Below, piece by piece: positions 1-8,275 of a stretch of DNA of 64,000 nucleotides. The translations under genes were made by a program, and so were the position numbers. This DNA comes from Isosphaeraceae bacterium EP7 (GTDB lineage: Bacteria; Planctomycetota; Planctomycetia; Isosphaerales; Isosphaeraceae), in NCBI GenBank assembly GCA_038400315.1, contig CP151667.1, forward strand, positions 4,599,174-4,663,173. Direction: 5' to 3'. The first letter of the stretch is position 1. The number at the start of each line of letters is the position of its first letter. The notes under the pieces were generated by a model. The model searched no databases and was not told where the DNA came from. It saw nothing but the letters and a program-made list of their open reading frames with translations.

Positions 1-9
1 CTCGCGAGG

Positions 10-2511
10 ATGGCGACGCTCCTCGCATTCGGAATCTGGGGCTGCAACCTCGCGACCGCGGCGGAGTCGTTCGTGGAGCAGATCCTTCCGATTCTCGAGG
101 ATCACTGCTTCGCGTGCCACGGCAACGGGATCAAGAAGGGGGGCGTTGACCTGGAGTCGGCGACTCCCAGGGATTCGAAGCTATGGTGGGCCGTCCTGAA
201 GAACGTCCGCTCCGGCCTGATGCCGCCGGGCGATTCGCCGCAGCCATCCGCTCAAGAACGTCGACAGCTTGAATCCTGGATCAAGCTGGATGCATTTGGG
301 ATCGATCCGGAACATCCCGACCCGGGCCGCCTGACGGTCCACCGGCTCAATCGGGTGGAATATCGCAATACGATCCGCGACCTCATGGGCGTGGATTTCG
401 ACACGACCGCCGAGTTCCCATCAGACGACTCCGGCCACGGATTCGACAACAACGGCGACGTGCTGACGCTGTCTCCCCTGCTGATCGAGAAGTACCTGGC
501 CGCGGCGAAGTCGATCGTGGCCAGCGCGGTTCCTTCGACCTCGAAGGTGGTCGCCCGGCGAGAAATCCTCAGCCGTGACTTTCGTCGCGAAGGCGTTGCG
601 GAGCCTGCCTCCAAAGATCTCTCTCTCTCGTATTACGAGGCGGCGACTGTCAAGGCTGACATGGCAGTGGAGCATGGCGGCCAATACCGGCTGCTCCTCG
701 AAATGTCCGTGAGCGAGAAATATGTCGACGGCATGAACGACGAAAACCGGTGCCGACTTTTGGTGCGGATTGATGCCGAGGAACTGCACCGGGAGGAATT
801 CGGCCGGAGAGATGGGCGAACGATGAGGCTCGAGTTCGACCGCGAATTGGCGGCCGGCCCGCATGAGCTGTCGATCGAAATCCAGCCGCTTACCCCCGAG
901 AAGAAGCAAGTCCGGGCCCTGGCGATACGATTTAGGTCGATCGCGCTGGAAGGCCCTCAAGGCGAGAGATTCGGCGTCAAGCCTCCGAATTACGCCCGAT
1001 TCTTTCCGGGAACGGTGCCGGAAGACGGGGCCGGCCGTCATTCCTCCGCCCGCGAGATCCTGGGTCGGTTCGCGGAAAAGGCCTACCGACGACCGGTTGA
1101 CGAGCGGACGAAAGACCGACTCGCCGACATGGCGGAGGCGACCTGGGAATTGGATGGACAGACGTTCGAGGCGGGCGTTTCGCAGGCCATGACCGCGGTG
1201 CTCACCTCCCCGCGGTTCCTCTTCCGCGAAGAGGATGTCGATCCCGACTCGCCCGGCCGATATCCGCTCGTCGGAGAATATGAGCTGGCGTCGAGATTGT
1301 CGTATTTCTTGTGGTCAACGATGCCCGACGACGAGCTCTTCCGGCTGGCGGCCGAGCATCGTCTGCGTGAAAATTTAGGCCAACAGGTCGCTCGGATGCT
1401 CGCCGACTCCCGTTCTGGCGAATTCAGCCGCCACTTCGTCGGCCAGTGGCTCCAGGCACGCGACATCGAGACCGTGCTCATCAACGGCTCGGCGATTGCC
1501 GCACGCGATGAGCCGCCCGACCCGAGCGCCGAACGCCTCCGTGCCCGCTTTCGCCTCCTGAACCGCAAGGCCCCAGGCGAATTATCCGAGGAAGAAAAGA
1601 AGGAGCTCAGAGAGTCCCGGGAGGCCTTCCAGAAGTCGTTCCGCAGATTTCGTGAGTTCGAGCTCACGTCCGACCTTCGCAAGGACATGCGCCACGAGAC
1701 CGAGATGCTGTTCGAGCATGTCGTGCGCGAGGATCGGCCGTTGCTGGATCTCCTCGACGGCGATTACACGTTCCTCAATGAGCGGCTCGCTCGCCATTAT
1801 GGCATCGAGGGGATCAAGGGAGTTGAGCTGCGGCGTGTCGAACTGCCGGAGGGCAGTCCCCGAGGCGGCGTCCTGACTCAGGGCACAATCCTGGCAGTGA
1901 CGTCGAACCCGGACCGGACCTCGCCGGTGAAGCGTGGGCTGTTTATTCTCGAGAATATCCTGGGCTCTCCGCCCGCCCCTCCGCCGCCGAACATCCCCTC
2001 GCTGGAGGAATCCGGCAAGGCGATCGCCGGCCGGACCCCGACCTTGCGAGAGTCGATGGTGCTCCACCGGAGCATGCCGTTATGCTCCTCGTGCCACTCG
2101 CGGATGGACCCGCTCGGGCTTTCCCTCGAGAATTTCAATGCCCTCGGCCGATGGCGAGACAATGAGCGAACCGTCCCGATTGACGCGACCGGCAAGCTCA
2201 TCACGGGCGAGCCCTTCCGCGATATTCGAGACCTGAAACGCATCCTTGTCGAGAAGCACAGCCTCGACTTCTATCGATGCCTGAGCGAAAAAATGCTCAC
2301 CTACGCCTTGGGGCGAGGGCTGGAGCCCTACGACGTGCAGGCGGTCGACACGATCGTCGGGAGGATCGAGGCGGGAGAGGGGCGTGCCTCCGCCCTGGTC
2401 TCGGGAATTATCGACTCCGTCCCCTTCCAGAAGCGCCGTCGCGAGACCGCGATCGACACGGCAGACGTCCCGGTCCGGCAACCTCGCCGGGCTCCCGACT
2501 CGACCCGCTGA
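10..2511 (+). CDS. DUF1587/DUF1592/DUF1588/DUF1585 secreted planctomycete protein with heme c-like motif (5' end may be cut)
   Basis: Secreted multidomain protein of the planctomycete DUF1592 type; its biochemical role is unknown. A cytochrome c-like motif CFACH lies at residues 33-37. It is followed by a DUF1587 block (about 105-165, HRLNRVEYRNTIRDLMG), DUF1595 (about 350-410), DUF1592 (about 415-545), DUF1588 (about 605-710, with a second CSSCH motif) and DUF1585 (about 725-805). The first Met gives a short hydrophobic leader ending near ATAAES but with no basic n-region. The three codons before it (Leu-Ala-Arg) are open to the window edge, so the true start is probably just outside. The DUF1552 gene follows after 12 bp, and these two families are normally paired. 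The family assignment is strong; the function is not known. Confidence 0.9.
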   Translation: MATLLAFGIWGCNLATAAESFVEQILPILEDHCFACHGNGIKKGGVDLESATPRDSKLWWAVLKNVRSGLMPPGDSPQPSAQERRQLESWIKLDAFGIDPEHPDPGRLTVHRLNRVEYRNTIRDLMGVDFDTTAEFPSDDSGHGFDNNGDVLTLSPLLIEKYLAAAKSIVASAVPSTSKVVARREILSRDFRREGVAEPASKDLSLSYYEAATVKADMAVEHGGQYRLLLEMSVSEKYVDGMNDENRCRLLVRIDAEELHREEFGRRDGRTMRLEFDRELAAGPHELSIEIQPLTPEKKQVRALAIRFRSIALEGPQGERFGVKPPNYARFFPGTVPEDGAGRHSSAREILGRFAEKAYRRPVDERTKDRLADMAEATWELDGQTFEAGVSQAMTAVLTSPRFLFREEDVDPDSPGRYPLVGEYELASRLSYFLWSTMPDDELFRLAAEHRLRENLGQQVARMLADSRSGEFSRHFVGQWLQARDIETVLINGSAIAARDEPPDPSAERLRARFRLLNRKAPGELSEEEKKELRESREAFQKSFRRFREFELTSDLRKDMRHETEMLFEHVVREDRPLLDLLDGDYTFLNERLARHYGIEGIKGVELRRVELPEGSPRGGVLTQGTILAVTSNPDRTSPVKRGLFILENILGSPPAPPPPNIPSLEESGKAIAGRTPTLRESMVLHRSMPLCSSCHSRMDPLGLSLENFNALGRWRDNERTVPIDATGKLITGEPFRDIRDLKRILVEKHSLDFYRCLSEKMLTYALGRGLEPYDVQAVDTIVGRIEAGEGRASALVSGIIDSVPFQKRRRETAIDTADVPVRQPRRAPDSTR

Positions 2512-2523
2512 GGAGCCGATCCG

Positions 2524-3915
2524 ATGACCAGGGAACTCGACCCGACCTCCCCGTCTCCCTCCTCTGGCCCGAGCCGCCGCCTGTTCCTACGCGGTCTGGG
2601 GGCCTCGATCGCGTTGCCGGCGTTCGCATCGTCCCTGCCGACGCGTCTGCTGGCCGCGGATGGCTCGCCAGCCCTGGCGACGGCGGCATCGGGATCGCCC
2701 ATGCGGACCGCGTTCGTCTATTTTCCGAACGGAGCCATCCCGGCTTCCTGGTGGCCGGAGGGGCAGGGGACCGAGTTCAAGCTTGGCCGGACCCTTGCGC
2801 CTCTGGAGTCGTTCAAGGGCCAGATTCAGGTGATGGGCGGCCTGAATCACAAGACGGCCGAGGGGCGGGCCGACGGCGCCGGCGACCATGCGCGCGGGCT
2901 CGGGACATTCCTCACCGGTGTCCGGCTCAACAAGAGCGCGACCGATGTGCGGGCCGGAATCTCGATCGATCAGGTCATGGCGCAAAAAATCGGCCACCTG
3001 ACGCGGTTCCCCTCTCTCGAACTGGCCTGCGAGGCGAGCCGGAAGGCGGGGGCCTGCGACTCGGGCTATTCGTGCGCCTACCAGTACAACCTCTCTTGGA
3101 GTTCGCCGACCACCCCGGTCCCGGCCGAGTCGAACCCCCGCCTCGCCTTCGAACGCCTCTTCGGCAGCGGGTCGCCGGGGCAGAGAAAGGCCAGCCTGAA
3201 GCGGCGCCGCCAGGAGCAGCGATCCATTCTCGACTTCGCCATGGAGGATGCCCGCGCGATGCAGCGCCGGCTCGGCTCGGGCGACCGCGAGAAGCTGGGT
3301 CAATATCTCGACGGGGTCCGCGAGATCGAGACCCGGATCGAGAAGGCCGAACGGTTGGGAGACGGTCCGGAGCCGGCCGCAGAAACTCCCGCCGGCGTCC
3401 CCTCGGACTATGCGAATTATGTCCAGCTGATGTTCGACATCCTGATCCTGGCGTTCCAGACCGATTCGACCCGAGTCGCGACCCTGATGCTTGCCCACGA
3501 CGGCAGCAACCGCTCGTTCGACCACATCGGGATCTCCGAGGGGCACCACGACCTGACGCACCACCAGAATCGGACCGATTGGATCGACAAGGTGGCCGAC
3601 ATCGATCTCTGGTACGTCGGCCAGTTCGCCCGGTTCCTGGAGAAGTTGGAGGCGACCAAGGACGCCGACGGGACGCCTCTGCTCAGCAACTCGATGGTCG
3701 TCTATGGCAGTGGAAACGCCGACGCGAATCGTCACACTCACGACAATCTGCCCGTGATTTTGGCCGGCGGGGGGGGCGGCACCCTCAATGCCGGACGGTA
3801 CGTCAACCACGGCTCAGAGCCGCTCACGAACCTGTATCTCAGCATGGCCGACCGAATGGGGATCCGGGTCCTCGAACGATTCGGTGACTCCGCCGGTCGG
3901 CTGGCGAATCTCTGA
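2524..3915 (+). CDS. DUF1552 domain protein with Tat signal
   Basis: A 463-residue exported protein of the DUF1552 family, which is almost always encoded next to a DUF1592 protein in planctomycetes. The N-terminus has a twin-arginine signal: SRRLFLRG with the arginine pair at residues 18-19, then a hydrophobic stretch, then an Ala-rich cleavage region near LLAADG. The body shows the family blocks 'FVYFPNGAIPASWWPEG', 'GLNHKTAEG', 'GAGDHARG' and a C-terminal 'GSGNADANRHTHDNLP' histidine-rich segment. This last block resembles the metal-site end of the sulfatase-like DUF1501/DUF1552 fold. It lies 12 bp after the DUF1592 gene and is probably cotranscribed with it. Substrate unknown. Confidence 0.9.
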   Translation: MTRELDPTSPSPSSGPSRRLFLRGLGASIALPAFASSLPTRLLAADGSPALATAASGSPMRTAFVYFPNGAIPASWWPEGQGTEFKLGRTLAPLESFKGQIQVMGGLNHKTAEGRADGAGDHARGLGTFLTGVRLNKSATDVRAGISIDQVMAQKIGHLTRFPSLELACEASRKAGACDSGYSCAYQYNLSWSSPTTPVPAESNPRLAFERLFGSGSPGQRKASLKRRRQEQRSILDFAMEDARAMQRRLGSGDREKLGQYLDGVREIETRIEKAERLGDGPEPAAETPAGVPSDYANYVQLMFDILILAFQTDSTRVATLMLAHDGSNRSFDHIGISEGHHDLTHHQNRTDWIDKVADIDLWYVGQFARFLEKLEATKDADGTPLLSNSMVVYGSGNADANRHTHDNLPVILAGGGGGTLNAGRYVNHGSEPLTNLYLSMADRMGIRVLERFGDSAGRLANL

Positions 3916-4313
3916 TCTTGCAGGGTTCCCCGATCACCATCGATCGCTCTTGGCCTGGACGCGTTCGTTGTGTCCGGGTCTTTCAACCGAACAATGACCT
4001 CGCTCCGAGCGTTCTTGACATTCTCGAACCGAAACATCCGGAAGCGGGAGGATCTGGCTGAACTTCAATGTTTCTCGCCCATCTTTGCAGCGTTCACGGT
4101 TTGGAAGCGGTTAAGGATCATCCCCGCATCAACCGATTTAAACGCTAGGAGGCGTCATCGGCCGTCGACGGAGCCGCCCGACCGCCGGAACCATCGCATT
4201 CGAGGGTCGGATCCTGAGATCATCGAAACCTGGTCGTCCGCACTGACCGAGGCCTGATCTCGATTGCCGACCGGAGGATGCGTCTTTCCGACCAAGGATG
4301 GGGGAACGTCGTG
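3916..4313. other. Intergenic region without a convincing gene
   Basis: About 400 bp between the DUF1552 stop and the dockerin protein. A short open frame at 3970-4257 has no recognisable domain and no good ribosome binding site, so I do not call it. The promoter of the downstream gene is presumably here, but I see no clear motif. Confidence 0.5.
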
Positions 4314-5771
4314 ATGAAGGATTGGATGAAGTCGTTCGCAGGCCGCATGGGACCGGTCCTGAGCCTGAAGCGGGCTGAAAGGCCGCGACGAGCTTCCGGC
4401 GGTCGAACGATCCGACTCAAGGTCGACGGGCTCGAGCGGCGCGAGGTGCTAAGCACCGCGACCGTCACCCCGTTCCTCTCGGTCCCGGGCCAGGTTGGGG
4501 CATCGGGCCAAACAACCTCGGTCTCATTCCAACTCGCTCCCGGGTCTGTCAGCGCGGGCAAGAATGCCTCGACGGTCTTCCTGGGCTTCAAGGCGAGGCC
4601 GGCGGTCTCAACGTCTGCAACCCCCGTCGTCACCGGGGTCGTCGCCTCCGGCCTGGTGAAGGGGACTCTTCTCGGGTCGACAGGGAACCCCTTTCTCACC
4701 AAGGTCTCGGTCCCTCGAACCGGGGCCGACAATTACGCCGTGACGGTCGCGGGGGTCGACCCCCAGGCGGTTGATTTCGCGCTGGATTCGTTCTTGCCCG
4801 GCGATGTGAATGGAGACCTTCAGGTCGACCCGACGGACCTGCAAATCATCCAGTCGGCGTACGGCGCCTACCTCGGCGATTCGAAGTACAACGCGGTCGC
4901 CGACATCAACGCCGATGGCCGCGTCGGTGCTCTCGACAAGCTCTATGCCACGAAGAATCTCGGTGCGAAGGCGACCTCAGTCGCATCCGCACCTACCGGT
5001 GCCGCAGGAACCGCGCCGGTCGTCGTGACGCCCGTCACGGTGACGACGGTCCCGCCTGGGACGCCCGCGAACGCGATCCCGGTGACTCTCACGCCCGGAT
5101 CCGCGACCACGCAGACGGGTACGATCGTCGCCTCCGGTTCCTCCCTCTCCACGAACCAGCTTTACTATCTGGTACCGGCCGGCACGGCGCAGTCCACCAG
5201 TCGCGTCGGGGCCAACGTCACGATGACGCAATCGGCCGCCTCGACCACGTTCGGGAGCCCGGTTACCTTCAACGTGGGAGTGACCTCCGCGTCGAGCGGA
5301 ACGGCGGTGCCAACGGGGACGGTGACCTTTGCCGAGAACGGGAAGACCATCGCCTTGGTCAAGCTTGTCGACGGGGCAGGGACGTTCGTGGCCTCGTCGC
5401 TGTCCGCGGGGAATCCCACGATCACGGCGACCTACAGCGGCGACTCCTTGTTCACGCCCCAGAACAGCGCCACCGCGAACGTGGTCGTCAACCAGGACTC
5501 CACCGCGACGAAGGTGGAGATCGGCCATTACGCAGAGGGCTTGGTGCTCTCGGCTCGGGTCGACCCGGGCTCGGCCAGCGCGGCCATCCCGACCGGCAGC
5601 GTCACGGTGCTGCTCGACGGCGTTGTGCAAGGGACCGCAACCCTTTCCGGCGGCTCTTATCGCTGGTCGGTCCCGATCGTCAATATCGCCAAGGGGATGA
5701 GCTACACCGTCCTGTATCTCGGGGACACCAATTTCACTCCGAGCACATCGGCCCCCGCGGTCATCGGCTGA
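4314..5771 (+). CDS. Secreted dockerin type I and Ig-like repeat protein with LEPR-like N-terminal motif
   Basis: An extracellular protein of 485 residues. I chose the ATG at 4314 because GGGGGAA at 4300-4306 sits 7 nt upstream; the ATG at 4278 has GGAGG directly abutting it, which is too close. The N-terminal basic segment ends in 'LERREVLSTA', a variant of the planctomycete LEPR-XLL motif that marks large exported proteins. A dockerin-like pair of calcium loops follows at about residues 162-216 (GDVNGDLQVDPTDL and ADINADGRVGALDKL). A Thr/Pro/Val-rich linker and two bacterial Ig-like domains come next (about 295-395, containing 'TGTVTFAENGKTIALVKL' and 'ITATYSGDSLFTPQNS', and about 405-485). 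The role is probably adhesion or scaffolding at the cell surface. No enzymatic domain is seen. Confidence 0.82.
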   Translation: MKDWMKSFAGRMGPVLSLKRAERPRRASGGRTIRLKVDGLERREVLSTATVTPFLSVPGQVGASGQTTSVSFQLAPGSVSAGKNASTVFLGFKARPAVSTSATPVVTGVVASGLVKGTLLGSTGNPFLTKVSVPRTGADNYAVTVAGVDPQAVDFALDSFLPGDVNGDLQVDPTDLQIIQSAYGAYLGDSKYNAVADINADGRVGALDKLYATKNLGAKATSVASAPTGAAGTAPVVVTPVTVTTVPPGTPANAIPVTLTPGSATTQTGTIVASGSSLSTNQLYYLVPAGTAQSTSRVGANVTMTQSAASTTFGSPVTFNVGVTSASSGTAVPTGTVTFAENGKTIALVKLVDGAGTFVASSLSAGNPTITATYSGDSLFTPQNSATANVVVNQDSTATKVEIGHYAEGLVLSARVDPGSASAAIPTGSVTVLLDGVVQGTATLSGGSYRWSVPIVNIAKGMSYTVLYLGDTNFTPSTSAPAVIG

Positions 5772-6077
5772 GCGTTGACGCGAACGGACAACATTCGACG
5801 GGCCTGGTGCCGCGAGGATTTAGCTCGCGACATCAGGCCCTCTGTGTTGGGCCTGAACGCCGATTCGGGCGATCGCGTGCAAAGGCCTGTTTGGTGCTTG
5901 ACTGGGTCGAGGGTGGCCCATCCAATGAGATTTGGAATGCCCCACGAGGCCGGCTCGGCTCCGAGTCAACTCGGGGGGCGATCCCTCATCGCGGCGTTCG
6001 CCGATGCGCCGGGCCGGCGACGGGCAGGGCCTCGTCGGTCGAGGATGAACCCCCTGACCAACAACCGGATCGACCCC
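5772..6077. other. Intergenic region, nothing recognisable
   Basis: About 300 bp between the dockerin protein and the serine hydrolase. The hydrolase frame is open through this stretch, but its translation here looks random and precedes a clear signal peptide, so I treat it as upstream DNA. No hairpin with a T-run is visible. Confidence 0.45.
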
Positions 6078-7559
6078 ATGAAGACTTCCCTCTTCTCCGC
6101 GCTGGTTGCTTGTAGCGTTGCACTCGGTCTTGGGGCCGGGCCGCCTTCCGCGGGCCTGCCACGCAGCAGTCCCGAGGCGCAGGGCCTCTCGTCACTGGGA
6201 ATTCTCGCGTTCGTCGATGCCGTGGACAAGTCGGTCGACTCGCTCCACGGGCTCATCATCGTCAGGCACGGGCAGGTGGTGTCCGAGGGATGGTGGGCGC
6301 CCTATGACTCGACCACCCCGCATTCGCTCTTCTCGCTGAGCAAGAGCTTCACCTCAACGGCCGTGGGACTGGCCATCGCCGACGGTAAGTTGAGCGTCGA
6401 CGATCAGGTCTTGAAATTCTTTCCCGAGGATGCCCCGACCGATCCCAGCAAGAACCTCCAGGCGATGCGCGTCAGCGATCTCCTGCGGATGTCGACCGGG
6501 CAGCAGGAAGAACCCCCGCGGAAACCCGATCAATCGTGGACGAAGGCCTTCCTGGCCCAGCCCGTGCCGTTCAAGCCGGGCACCCACTTCCTGTACAACA
6601 CCTCGGCCACTTACATGCTCTCGGCCATCGTCCAGAAGGTGACGGGCATGACGGTCCTGGACTATCTGAAGCCCCGAATCTTCGAGCCGCTGGGCATCGA
6701 GAATCCGACCTGGGGGACAAGCCCGCAGGGCATCACGCTTGGCGGCTATGGCCTGAGCGTCCGGACCGAAGACATCGCCAAGTTCGGCCAACTCTTCCTC
6801 CAGAAAGGGGTCTGGCAGGGCAAGCAGCTCGTCCCCGAGTCGTGGGTCGACGCTGCCACCGCGATGCAGACGTCCAATGGCAGCAATCCCAAGAGCGACT
6901 GGGACCAGGGTTACGGCTACCAGTTCTGGCGAAGTCGCAACAACGCCTACCGTGGCGACGGGGCATTCGGCCAATACTGCGTCGTACTGCCTGAGCAGGA
7001 TGCGGTGATCGCCATCAACGCGGGCCTGAAAGACATGCAGTCGGTGCTCGACCTGGTCTGGGAGCATCTCCTCCCGGCCATGAAGCCCTCGGCCTTGCCC
7101 GCGAACGATGCACTCGTCGGGAAGCTCAAGGCCAGGCTCGAAGGACTCTCGATGCGCCCGCAGGACGGCTCGAAGTCGCCCGGGAAATTGTCCGGCAAGA
7201 CGTATACGTTCCCCGAGAACGAGAGGAAGATCGAATCGATCAAGCTGGTCGATGACGGCAAAGGCGATGGGGCGACGCTCGTCATCAGGACCGACGGCGA
7301 AGAGCGGACGATTGCCTGCGGCCGTGGCTCCTGGACCAGGGGACGGACCGCCTTCATGGCTCCACACGAGCAGGCATGCGCCGCCAGCGGCGCCTGGACC
7401 GCCGATGATACGTACAAGGCAAAAATCTGCTTGTATGAAACCCCGTTCGTCGTGACAACAACCCTGAAGTTCAACGGAGACGAACTGACCCTCGACCTCG
7501 ACTCGAACGTCGGCTTCGGCCAGACGACGCAAAAACAACTGGTCGGCAAGGCAAAGTGA
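6078..7559 (+). CDS. Secreted serine hydrolase, beta-lactamase class C / penicillin-binding protein-like (family S12)
   Basis: A 493-residue exported serine hydrolase. The start at 6078 gives a normal signal peptide (MKTSLFSALVACSVALGLGAG); an ATG at 6045 with GAGG just before it would add 11 residues. The S-x-x-K motif is SLSK at residues 86-89 in 'HSLFSLSKSFTSTAVG'. The second motif region is 'FLYNTSATYMLSAI', and the C-terminal 'GDGAFGQY' matches the usual third-motif neighbourhood of the S12 fold. The domain covers roughly residues 30-350. About 140 C-terminal residues form a separate beta-rich extension of unknown role. The family includes esterases, D-aminopeptidases and carboxypeptidases, and sequence alone does not choose between them. 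Confidence 0.88.
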   Translation: MKTSLFSALVACSVALGLGAGPPSAGLPRSSPEAQGLSSLGILAFVDAVDKSVDSLHGLIIVRHGQVVSEGWWAPYDSTTPHSLFSLSKSFTSTAVGLAIADGKLSVDDQVLKFFPEDAPTDPSKNLQAMRVSDLLRMSTGQQEEPPRKPDQSWTKAFLAQPVPFKPGTHFLYNTSATYMLSAIVQKVTGMTVLDYLKPRIFEPLGIENPTWGTSPQGITLGGYGLSVRTEDIAKFGQLFLQKGVWQGKQLVPESWVDAATAMQTSNGSNPKSDWDQGYGYQFWRSRNNAYRGDGAFGQYCVVLPEQDAVIAINAGLKDMQSVLDLVWEHLLPAMKPSALPANDALVGKLKARLEGLSMRPQDGSKSPGKLSGKTYTFPENERKIESIKLVDDGKGDGATLVIRTDGEERTIACGRGSWTRGRTAFMAPHEQACAASGAWTADDTYKAKICLYETPFVVTTTLKFNGDELTLDLDSNVGFGQTTQKQLVGKAK

Positions 7560-8275
7560 AGATTGGATTGAGGGGTCCGGGGGAGGGGAGGGCTGGATGG
7601 AGCCTTCCTCCGGCTCTCCTCTGACGTCACAATTCGAGACGCCCTGGCCGATCCGTTGACGATCTTTGGGCAGGAAGGGTGTCGGGGGACACCGCGACCT
7701 CGCCCGAATTGCGAGCCAGGAAAGGCTCCAAAGTCGGCCCGTCCAACTCGGGCGACGAGGACCCTGGCTTCGACCGAGCCGATCTCGGCAGTCGATGATC
7801 GATGGCGACATGGTCGCGAGAGGGGCGGCGAAACACGCATGTTTCCCCGGTCATCGAAGACGTTCGTGGAATAAATCCTGCCGCTTTTGAGCAATCGCCG
7901 GCGGGCGACTTACCCGTATGATTCCCCTGTTCCGCCCGATGCGGCAGCCCGGTGCTCCTCCCGGGAGGGCCGTGCCTCGTGACCAGAATCCTACCTCTCC
8001 GTCGGTTGCGTCGCACCTCGCCCATCCGCCCGCCGGCGCGTTCTCGTCCTCCAGAATCCTTGCAACGGTTCACGCGTCGAGGGTCCGAAGACTCCGGCCG
8101 GTACGGGCGACAACCGACGGCCGTTCGCTCCTTCGTTCGAACGTCTCACCTCCCATCGGGGCGCGGCACTCGACGACACCGACCGGTCGCAACTCGCTCA
8201 TCGCGAACCACTACTTCGATTACGCGACCGGCCGTTTTCACGGTCGAATCGTCCTCTTCTCCGAGGGAAATGGAC
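7560..8275. other. Long intergenic region upstream of the amine oxidase
   Basis: About 715 bp with no supported gene. Several overlapping open frames exist on both strands (for example 7627-8073 minus and 7952-8275 plus), but they are Arg/Ser/Pro-rich shadows typical of high-GC DNA and have no domains or signal sequences. No tRNA-like or terminator-like structure was recognised. The length suggests a long leader, an unrecognised small RNA, or a decayed gene. Confidence 0.45.

Noticed and set aside
2277-3887. 536-codon plus-strand open frame
   Set aside because: Overlaps the DUF1592 and DUF1552 genes in another frame; its translation is Arg/Gly/Pro-rich with no domain.
3970-4257. 95-codon plus-strand open frame
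   Set aside because: No domain, no ribosome site, unusual composition for a planctomycete protein.
7627-8073. 148-codon minus-strand open frame in the long gap
   Set aside because: Low-complexity Arg/Ser/Pro content and no start signal; not distinguishable from chance.
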